This document shows positions 43,553-52,737 of a stretch of DNA of 64,000 bases, one piece after another (positions within the stretch are counted from its first letter, which is position 1; the number at the start of each line of letters is the position of its first letter). The DNA lies in the NCBI RefSeq assembly GCF_004027225.2, contig NC_046358.1, positions 614,911 through 678,910 of the forward strand. The letters run 5' to 3'. Below the pieces are notes generated by a model. It was not told where the DNA came from. It did not search any database and was given only the letters and a program-made list of their open reading frames with translations. The position numbers were made by a program, and so were the translations under genes. The stretch is from Strigops habroptila. Lineage: Eukaryota; Chordata; Aves; Psittaciformes; Psittacidae.

Positions 43553-46259
43553 CTATCTTGCCCCCTTCCCCCTGTCAGGGCCCCAGGCTTCCATGTTGTA
43601 GATGGGGTCGTTGACTATAGGGTGCCCCAAGAACTGCAAATGGACCCGGATCTGGTGCGTGCGGCCCGTGTGGGGCAGACACTTGACGACGCTGCTCTTC
43701 CCGTTGTAACTGAGCCTCTGGAAGATGGTTTTGCAGAATTTCCCTTTGGGGTCCACACGACACACTCCCACTTTGTTAAGAAACAACCGGATGGGCTCCT
43801 CACAGACCACTTCGTGCTCCGGGAACTCCCCCACCACACGGCAGACGTACTCCTTCTCCAGCTGTGGGGACACAGAGGAACTCACAGAGAACAGAACAGG
43901 AACCATTTCTATCTCAGTGACCCCCCAAGTCCCACCCCAGCTACTCCTCTCTTTCTCTTCAGTGAAATATATGTGCAAGTAGCACGTCGCCAAAGTTTTA
44001 TTACAATTCAACAGGAAAGAGCTAAAAAAAAAATCAGTTATTTAAAGCCAAATGTCTCTCATGCTCTCCCCAAGCAGTTGGGAAATGAACAACACAAGGG
44101 CCTGGTCTATTGACCCCCCCGCCATGTGCTTGGCTGCAATGCCTTTGCTGTGTGAAACGGAGACCTTAGAGCAGCTCCAGTGCCTAAAGGGGCTCCAGGA
44201 AACCTGGAGAGGAGCTTTGGACAAGGGCCTGGAGGGACAGGCCAAGGGGAATGGCTTTAACCTGCCAGAGGGGAGATTGAGATGAGCTCTGAGGCAGAAG
44301 CTCTTCCCTGTGAGGGTGCTGAGGCGCTGGCACAGGGTGCCCAGAGAAGCTGTGGCTGCCCCATCCCTGGCAGTGTTCAAGGCCAGGTTGGACACAGGGG
44401 CTTGGAGCAACCTGCTCTAGTGGAAGGTGTCCCTGCCCGGGGCAGGGGGTTGGGACTGGAGGAGCTTTAAGCTCCTTTCCAATTCAAACCATTCTAAGAT
44501 TCTGTGATTTTCCTCATATTAAACTGAAGAGCTGATTCAGCAGCCTTCAGTTCACAGCCTGGAAGCAAATCCTGGGAGCTAATACAGCTACACTTCTACT
44601 TGGGTCAGGAGCCACTGGAAAAGTGAGAAAAACTTCCAACAGTTGTAAAATGACAAAACTATTTAATGACTGATAAGTTTCCACTTACAACTCAAACTCT
44701 CCCTAACTATTCTGCACCATCCCAGCCAGTTTGGGGCTTAGTTTGAGTACTGACCCTGCTCATTCCCTCGGGGAAGAAGATCCCTTTCGATCTAATATTA
44801 CCAAAATCAATCTGATTTTTATTCAGTCTTTTCCTCATACTTAACACAATAGAACAGCAACGTGCCCACAAGCTGATCTGGGAACTTGTGCTTGTTTAGA
44901 CCAAATGAGCTGACTTCGGACCTAACTCTTTCAAGAAAATACTGTGTGGAGACCCCAAAATCTCCCAGAGCCCTTTGTCCTCACCTGCCTCTCCCGAACC
45001 TGCTCATCAATCCTCTTGGACACCTCCACAGTCTTGGCAAACATGAGCACTCCCGAGGTCATGCGGTCCAGGCGGTGGATGGTGTGCAGCTCCTGCAGCC
45101 CGTGCTCCTTGCCCAGGATGAAGATGACCGTGTTGTGACGGAACCTGCCACAGGGGTGTACAGGCAGGGAGGAGGGTTTGTCCACGACCACCACCTCCTG
45201 GTCCTCCGCCAGGATCTGGATGGGCTGAGCAGTGACTGGTGGCTCATGGCGATGGACGGTGTTCCTGAGGAAATCGTTATTCTGCAGGACAGAGGAACAA
45301 CTAGTGTGAATGCAGCTGGTGCAGCCATTCCAGCTGGCCACATGCAACAGGGGGGCTTGCTGTGGTGGGGGCATTGAAAGCCCCTCTCTCCTGGAACCCA
45401 GCATTTGGCACCACAAGTGTGCTCATCACCACTAGAGTTCAATAACCTGCCTTAAGTATTAGATCCACGCCTATGGGGCCGAGCAGGAAGCCTTGGGGCA
45501 CACTGCTCCATGCCAGACTACAGGACAGCTTGCTCATGACCCCACTGGGGAAGGGATTCCTTGGGAGACCAGATTCCCTCAAACACCTCAGCCCTCAGCA
45601 CCACCGTGGGGTTATTACACTGCTCTGCTCGGGGTGATGCTCATCACCGAGCCAGCGCCTTAGCCCAGCAGCGCTGTGTGTCCTGTCCAGGGTTACCGGC
45701 CTGGCAGACCATGCTCACCCCCGGAATGCCTCCGGGAGTGTCCCCAGCCCCAAGGGGATCACCTCCAACACCAAATGGAGGTGCCCACCTTGAGCACGAC
45801 GTCCAGGTCCCGCACAGGCTCCTCGTTGAGGCGCAGGCGGCCGGCGCGGGCGGCGGCGCGGTAGTAGGCGAGGGGCTGAGCGCGGAACTCGGTGCTGAAG
45901 ACGTGCAGGAGGCTGCGGCCCACCCAGCGGCCCTTGCAGTAGGTGCGGAAGTCGAAGTAGTAGGGCCGCACCTTGCGCAGCCCCCCCTCGAAGTAGTACG
46001 AGGTCTCGGCGAAGTGCGCGGCGCCGAAGCTCACCCCCGTGCTCAGCTTCCGCGGCGGCGGCACGTACCGCTCCCCAGCGGCCAGCCGCCGCTTCTTAGG
46101 GGCCGGTGCCGCTTCCTCCTTGCCCGCGGGGCCCGGCTGCGGCTGCTGCTCCTCGCCGGGGCCGGGGCTCGGCTCCGCCATGCCGGGGCCGTACGGAGCG
46201 ACCGGGAGCGGCCGGACCGTCCACAGCCGCGCTGCCCACACCGCGACGGCGCGCCGCAT
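43553..46259 (-). CDS. RPUSD2: RPUSD2, RluA-family RNA pseudouridine synthase
   Basis: Pseudouridine synthase that isomerises uridine in RNA; the human protein acts on pre-mRNA and other RNAs. Three exons, minus strand: 45789-46259, 44985-45281, 43553-43861, all joining in phase 0 and giving 358 aa. The N-terminus is Arg-rich. The core has HFAETSYYFEGGLRKV, then the catalytic block HRLDRMTSG with Asp at about residue 229, and GRTHQIRVHLQFLGHP near the end. Human RPUSD2 is about 545 aa. Here a stop falls just after the catalytic domain (NDPIYNMEAWGPD), and the missing tail lies downstream in shifted frames. Start at 46259 was taken as the first ATG in the island; a second in-frame ATG lies 26 codons on. 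A CR1 lies in intron 2. The neighbouring PCMT1-like gene runs in the same direction upstream. Confidence 0.9.
44160..44506 (+). mobile_element. CR1 LINE 3' fragment in RPUSD2 intron 2
   Basis: Sense CR1 with ORF2 C-terminus ([16 protein letters not shown] in a frame shifted at 44280) and a decayed tail (CTAAGATTCTGTG) near 44505. Confidence 0.9.
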
Positions 46260-46490
46260 GACGCACGCCGTGACGCAGCCGGCGGCTCAGCCAATCGCAG
46301 CCAGGCCGCGCTCCCGCGCGGTCCCCTCTCCACGTCCCGCCCTTTCCCGTCACCATGAGGCGGGACCGGGCGGGTCCCCCGGCGCTGCCCCGCTTGGAGC
46401 GCCCGGTACCCGCTCCAGAACCGGCCCCACGTTCGTCGCAGCCCCCCCGCTCGCCCGCGGGAGAGAGGGCAAAGCCGGAAGAGCGGGGTT
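45780..46490 (-). promoter_or_regulatory. RPUSD2: CpG island over RPUSD2 first exon and promoter
   Basis: GC- and CpG-rich DNA covering the first coding exon and about 230 bp upstream. The island explains the several long spurious frames on both strands. No TATA box seen. Confidence 0.7.
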
Positions 46491-47014
46491 TTGCTTAACC
46501 TCCCACTTCCCAGTGTTGTTACCGGAGATTAAATCGCTTTAGGCAAGACAGGGTGAGAACACACTCTCGTAATTAAACTTTGACAAATCATGATTAAACT
46601 TGGACAAACCGTCATTAAACGTGGACAAATCAGGGTGTGTCACTGCTCTGAAGCAGTCACAGCGCCTTGTCTTCTTCAAGCGTTAGGCAGAGTAGTCAAT
46701 ATTAAACAGTATTTTTAGTGCAGGTTTAAGTATTCCCATCTGCATTTGGAATTCTCTGGGAATAATGTTATTTACAGCTTATCAGGGAGGAGAGCCGAGT
46801 TATCCGATGCACTGCTGGAAGCAGACACAGCCCCCGAGGGCCTCCCCTGGTCCTGCTGCTGGAGAAACCCTTTCCTCCATCCCTCAGAACCTGCCTTCAC
46901 AAGCACCTCCACTGACCACGCTTCGTTCCAAAAGCAAAACCACCTCGACCATCTACAGGCCCAAGTGCCACTCGTGAGCTTTCTGAGGTCACGTCAGGGA
47001 TAGCCATCTGTCTG
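46491..47014 (-). other. PCMT1-like 3' UTR / spacer to RPUSD2 promoter
   Basis: Between the PCMT1-like stop and the RPUSD2 CpG island. No coding exon. I found no clear AATAAA on the minus strand, so the 3' end is unplaced. Confidence 0.4.
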
Positions 47015-50000
47015 TCAGAATTCATCCCTGAGGCAAAGAAAAACCAGCAGTTACTAGTCGTGGCCTTCGGTTCAGCGACAGAATCAACACGGTTGTGGAG
47101 TTTAGGAAAGGCTCCAAAAAACCAGAAATAAGGAAAGGTCGAGTGCTCAGTCTGCAAGCCCCATCTAACAGAAAGCACACCCCACTCCTGCCGTGCCTCA
47201 CACAGCCAAGCCTCTTCCTTCTTTTACAAGCAGCATCTGCTAGGGATCCAGGACTGTCAGTAAAGCCAGCAGCCAAGGAGAGCAAGCTCACAGGAGGGAA
47301 GAAACGTTCCTCAAAGGAGAGCAAATCTTTACCGAGGCCACTGCTTTTCCTTATCTGTGAGAGGGACGTAGATCACCCCCATCAGCTGTGTTTCGATGAT
47401 CTGCCCATCGCTGGTCTTGTCGTACTGCATCAGAACTTGGTTTGCCCCCTCGGGACCAACGGGCAATATCAACCTGCCGCCTGGCTTCAGCTCGTTCAGC
47501 AACTGCAAGCAGAGAAATGTCACTCAGCCAAATGCCAAATGCCACTCAGAGCCAAAACCAGAGAGACACGACAGGAATCAGCCACGCGGTGGAGATTGTG
47601 GCACCTTGAAAGGCCCAAGCTTGGCAGCTCTGTATAAACTGGACAGAAGTGTCCAGTGGTTCCCCAATTACTCTATTTTCCACAGCTGCTGCTGGAAGCA
47701 GCCCACAGCAAGGGACATCAGCATCACTCTCACCTCCTTTGGCACAGTCGCAGCTGCTGCTCCAACATGAATGGCATCGTAAGGAGCCTCTTCAGGGTAT
47801 CCCTGTCTGCCATCGCCAACTGCAGGAGGGAAAGCATGCAGGAAAGACTTTCGTCTGCAAAAAGTAATCCCTCCTCTATCCTTTCGGTTGAAATCTAATG
47901 ATGAAAACTTCCTAACGAGACTGTGATGGCAATTTGAATTCCCAGATCAGAGCACTGACCTGTCTGCTTAAAATACAGTGTTGGTTTAAATAGGGAAGAT
48001 ATTTCTGGAAGTGAGCCACATTAGAAGGGGCAGTAAAAGCCAGGACGGTCTTTTAGTAACACAGGGGCTTTGTGCAAGCTGGAGATTCTAGATACAGGAA
48101 GAGCTGACTCAAGTTATCCTCCCAAAAACCACAACAGGGCGTGCAGACCTGTTCAAATAGACGAAAACCCAGATGTGGTACAGCCACACTCTTCTGAACA
48201 GCGCCTCTCACTAAATGAAGCCAGTCACCACACACTTGGAAGGTGTATGGCTGCCTGTAACATTAAATACTATTCATTTACACCACAGTGTTCAGGTCAG
48301 CATGGCGTGGTGCTTACACAGCCAGTACTTTCTGGCAACACCGTGGTGAGCACAACACAAACTGGACAAACTCTGCAGGCAGAGTGAGTGCACTCGGGGA
48401 GAGAACCAGGGAGCTCACCCACAAGCTTTACACGGCCAGAGCTGAGCAAAGTCGGATCATCCTCCTGGACGTTCCTGATGGATTCGTGTACCAGCTCTTG
48501 AATGTGCTCGATGCCCACAGCTTTCCCTGTTGGGCCTATCTGGGAAGAGGAAGAGCAGACAAACACCTAATGCCTCCTGCATGGCGGAGATGGATTTTAC
48601 TGAGCAAGTTATGGTGGGGATTGGAGAAATCCTGGGAAGAAACTTGAGAATAGTCTCTGAACAGGAGATGCAAACACTCTGCCTCTTCGTTTTAAGGCTG
48701 AGTAGTCCCAGTTATAGTAGCTGCTTGAGGGATACAGACACTCCGCCTATGGGGACTCCTAGCAATCCTGCACTTTCAAGTGAAGTGACTTCCAAGTGAT
48801 TATTCCATAGGAGTAGCAGCTTCCATGGCAAGGCCAGTTCTTGCCTAACCAACCTCCTGAGAACAGGGACTCCTCCTTTTCAAAGAACAGCTGTCTGACA
48901 CCACAGAAAGTCTTTTCAGGAGCTTAGCAGACAGAGCAGCAGAGTGTGACTGCCTCAGAAGTGAACTAAACAGAACCTGCAGTGGACTTATTTGGTAGAT
49001 GAACACCTCCTCTCCATCTGAACTGGGTTAACACACAAAACATCTCACAGCAGATACCACATCCATTGAGATACCAAAAATGACTGTCTCTGGTTTTACT
49101 ACATGCTGGTCTGGGGACTGTAGCGATAGGACACAGGGTGATGGCTTTAAACTGAAACGGGTGAAGTTCTGGCTAGATATAAGGAGAAACCTCTTCCCTG
49201 TGAGGGTGCTGAGGCGCTGGCACAGGGTGCCCAGAGAAGCTGTGGCTGCCCCATCCCTGGCAGTGTTCAAGGCCAGGTTGGACACAGGGGCTTGGAGCAA
49301 CCTGCTCTAGTGGAAGGTGTCCCTGCCCATGGAAGGGGTTGGAGCTGGATGAGCTTTAAGGTCCCTTCCAACCCAAACCAGTCTGGGATTCTAAGTCTAC
49401 CCCTTCCCCCCACCTCCTCCTCTCCCCACAAAAATCACGTGCCAGCTATGCCAAGCTGCCATCCCAACACACCAGGCCAGGGGAACTTACCATCCTGGCA
49501 AAGCAGGCTGTGAGGTATCCACTTCCAGACCCAACATCCAGCGCTTTCGCACCTTCCACGAGCTGATCCTTCAGCAGCTCCAGTGCGTGGGCATGCTGCA
49601 TGGACAACGAGTGTGAGAAGCTGGGAGACACCCCACTTGGGTTTCCTCCCCTAAAGCTTCCTCTTGTTCTTCTCCAATTGAAGTACAGCGCACCCGGCAT
49701 TTTGTCTGACAGATTGAACCTCAAGTGTTTCATTGGAAAGATCCATTTGCAGATCAGCATTTAGGAAGAGGCTCAGGAATAAGATGTGGAAGGAAAGCAA
49801 GAGGGAAAAAGCAGCAAGAAAAGAGGTCTTGTGCAAAAAATGGGCAACATCAGTGGTCAGGCTCAGTTGCACGGAATTCCTATCAGGCATATGGTTAAAG
49901 CAATTTAAAGAGTGTGGGGCAAACTCAAGAAAGAAAAAGCTTCGCATGTACAGTGCCTGAAGAAACAATGATGATAACCACATCCATGGGATCTATTTCT

Positions 50001-51492
50001 ACTTGAATATTTAAGGAAAATGGCAAACAATCAAATCCCTCCATTGTGGCTAAAAGTGAAAAGTTCCATCTTACCATGTGCGGTGCGCTGATTGTGGCCT
50101 TGTATCCTGAAAAGAAACCAGTGACGACCATGTGTGATAAAGAAACAAGGATTAAATTAAACCACCTTTATTCTCCCCCACTATCCCCTTAAAATATAAG
50201 CCCTCTCTTCTCTTTTGCTGTGTGAAAGCACTTTATTGACTTAAAACCCCCTGTGGAATAACTAAGGGGCACGAGATGGCTGCACAACGCTGCACTCCCA
50301 TGTGCTCCAGGTCACCCCCATGCAGGACTTGGGGTGACCATGAACAGGGTGACCCACACACCATAACAGTGGTGGTACTTTGCCCCATGTTACTCACCGA
50401 TAGATTGAGGAGAATCCATGTATGGGTAATACTTGATGTAGTGACCTCTGTCAGTAGCCAGCAGCACATCAAAGACTCGCTGGGATTTAATTATCCCTTT
50501 TTCTGGGAGAAGAAGGAAAACAGAGAGACAAGACTGAAATCCAGGGTGCTGCAGCAAGAGGAGACTTGGGAAGGGGGAGTACAGTGCAGGGAGTCAATGG
50601 AACTGGGAGAATTCAACCTCAGTGAGTGATCTGAGAAAGGACAGAACAAACCTGCAGGTGGGAAGATGGCCCTTTTGGTTCTCCTACACGACTGAAACAA
50701 GGTGACGGTCCCAGCCCAGCCTCTCCCAGGGGACAGTGACCTACCCCCACAGCACTCCTGGGATCTGGGACTGCACAGTGTAACCAGAGACACACAGAGT
50801 CACACCTCGACTGCTGAAAGCAGAGACTCAGGTTCAGGTTTCCAGGAGCACACTACAGTTAAGAACGATGACAGAGGAAACCCTCAGCAGCCCTGCACTC
50901 CTCATAGAATCATAGAATCATAGAATCGTAAGGGTTGGAAAGGACCTTAAGATCATCTAGTTCCAACCCCCCTGCCATGGGCAGGGACACCTTGCCCTAA
51001 ACCATGTGGCTCAATCCCGAGGGAACTCTTACGGGGAAAAGGCAACTTGAGGCAGCAGGGAAATGCCAAGGTCATGGGAAGCTTCTCCTCACCCAACACC
51101 CCAAGTCCCTCTCCTTAGGGCTGCTCATCCACTCAGTCTGTGTTTGTGCTGGGGATTGCACCAACCCAGGAGCAAGACCTTGCACTTGGCCTGACTGAAG
51201 TCCATGAGGTTTGCACCGTCCCATCTCTCCAGCCTGGCCAGGTCCCTCGGGCTAGCAAACTCCTGGCACAACACCTTGTTTCCCATCATAGACAGACAGG
51301 GGCAAACACTGTAGCTCTGGCAGTAGTAACTCTGGCCCTTCAGGATGCACAGCGCTGCGGAACACCACGTACCCTCACCCCAAAGCACTGACTGATCCCA
51401 CGGCCGCGCCCCCAGCGGGGCCCCGCTCCCTACTCACTGTAGAGGTTGTTGACGAGCTCGGGGTGCGTCTTCCCGCTGGACGTCCAGGCCAT
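47015..51492 (-). CDS. PCMTL: Protein-L-isoaspartate O-methyltransferase, PCMT1 paralogue
   Basis: SAM-dependent repair enzyme that methylates L-isoaspartyl residues in aged proteins. Eight coding exons, minus strand: 51438-51492, 50398-50502, 50075-50106, 49491-49595, 48419-48539, 47734-47819, 47333-47502, 47015-47027. They give 687 bp, 228 aa from MAWTSSGK; all phases join. Human PCMT1 is about 227 aa. Motifs: [11 protein letters not shown] with the substrate-contact Ser near residue 60, SAM motif [11 protein letters not shown] at about 83-93, [33 protein letters not shown] and [16 protein letters not shown]. The 13-bp last exon supplies RDEF where PCMT1 has RDEL. An in-frame ATG at 51552 would add 20 residues. 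The true PCMT1 gene sits elsewhere in vertebrates (human 6q), so this is taken as the fish/bird-type pcmtl paralogue; the symbol is my best guess. Confidence 0.88.
47333..47502 (-). CDS. PCMTL: PCMT1-like exon with alternative C-terminus
   Basis: If the donor at its 3' end (CCTCG|GTAAAG) is not used, the frame reads KQWPR and stops at once at TAA. If it is used, the last exon gives KQWPRDEF. PCMT1 is known to make isoforms with a comparable alternative ending, one of them RDEL. Confidence 0.7.
49113..49394 (+). mobile_element. CR1 LINE 3' fragment in a PCMT1-like intron
   Basis: Sense CR1 ORF2 C-terminus ([16 protein letters not shown]) to GGGATTCTAAG near 49390. It ends about 100 bp from the exon at 49491-49595. 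Confidence 0.9.
50902..51007 (-). mobile_element. CR1 LINE 3' end fragment
   Basis: Complement of a well-kept CR1 3' tail (three ATAGAATC units at 50904-50927), truncated at CCATGTGGC. Nearly identical to 996-1101. Confidence 0.9.
51130..51265 (-). mobile_element. CR1 LINE ORF2 (reverse transcriptase region) fragment
   Basis: The minus frame reads [17 protein letters not shown] then [18 protein letters not shown], the conserved CR1 segment just after the polymerase active site. It may be the 5' remainder of the element whose 3' end lies at 50902-51007, with the middle deleted. Located in PCMT1-like intron 1. Confidence 0.8.
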
Positions 51493-52560
51493 CGTCCTGG
51501 CGAAGAGCAGCCCCATGAGCGCAAGCACGGCGCGGGGCGGCCGGCAGCGCATCCCACGGACAGCGAGAGGCCTGAGGAGACAGGGAATTCCACCCCACCG
51601 CCTGACAGCCGGAACCGCTCCTCGCCGCAGCACAACGGGCGCTCACTGCCCCGCTCGAGACACACCACAGCTCGCCCGTTACTGCGGGTCAGCCCCACAA
51701 CCGGCTCCGCTGCCTCCACCAAGGGCTGTGAGGAACAACCGGCTCCACGTTCACAGCGCCGGGTCCCACCCGAAGCCCCCCCCGGCTCGGGAGCTGCGGC
51801 CGGCGATGGCACACGGCGGCTCCCGGTGACAGGGGCCTGCGCCCGGCGGAGGGCACGGGGACGGGGAGGCCAAAGCCGGAGCGGGTAAAGCCGCCGCCGG
51901 CGGGAGCGCACCCGGGGCACCGGAGCCACAAGACCCCCGCCTCACCCCCGGCTCGGCAGCACCGGGGAAGCGGCGCCCGGAGGCACGGCCGCGGGTCCGG
52001 AGGAGGCCAAGGACCGACCCCTCCGCGCCAGGGCCCCGCAGTCGCAGCCGCCCCCGGGGAACCGGCCCCAACCCCGGTACTCACCGCGCAGCCGCACCAG
52101 GCCCCGCGGACCGGCCTGCCCCGCGCAGGAATGCTTCCGCCCTTGGCCAAGATGGCGCCGCTGCGGCTTCACTCCCCTCACGCATCCCGCCGATTCCCCG
52201 CCCCTCTCTGCACGGCGGGCGAATAGGCTGCCTCTTAGGGCCGGCGGAGCGCGGCGATTGGTCAGATCCGGATGCCAATCAACGCGCCGTGCGAGGCCGC
52301 TGCAGCTTCCCCTAGTTGAGGTGCGGGCGGCGGAGAGCGGCGGCGGCCGAGGCGGGTGTGGGCACCGGGACCGGGCGACAGCGGGAGCGTCCCCTCCGTG
52401 TCCTGTCCGTGTCCCGGGGCGGCCCGGGGGAGCGGTCCTCAGGGAGCAGGGGCCTCTGGGGGAAGCGGCGGTGGGGGTGCTGTCGCGGCGGGCAGCGCGG
52501 CCTGCCTCTCTGCGGGGCCCCTCAGGCACCGGAGGGCTCCCCGGGCTTAAATGCAACACA
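51400..52560. promoter_or_regulatory. Bidirectional CpG-island promoter of PCMT1-like gene and CCDC32
   Basis: GC-rich island between two divergent genes. Two opposed CCAAT boxes, ATTGG at 52257-52261 and CCAAT at 52275-52279, lie centrally. A YY1-like AAGATGGCG is at 52149-52157. On the minus strand a good donor (GCGCG then GTGAGT) ends a noncoding PCMT1-like exon at 52085. A good acceptor (TCTCCTCAG) opens its second exon at 51571. CCDC32 transcription should start on the plus side near 52290-52330. Confidence 0.75.
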
Positions 52561-52737
52561 CCGGAGCGTGTCGTCGCTGTGCGGAGGGAGACCCCGCGTC
52601 CTCGGTGGCATCAGAGGTCCCCGAGGGGTCTGGTGCCGTGACTTGGGCAGCGGGGGTCGATGCAGGGAGGCCGGGTTGAGGTGGGGGGGTCTCTGCTCCG
52701 TGTTCATGATTTATTCCCTTCGCGTCAGGCCTTCACG

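Noticed and set aside
45561-46542. Plus-strand frames of 265 and 167 codons
   Set aside because: Antisense of the GC-rich RPUSD2 first exon.
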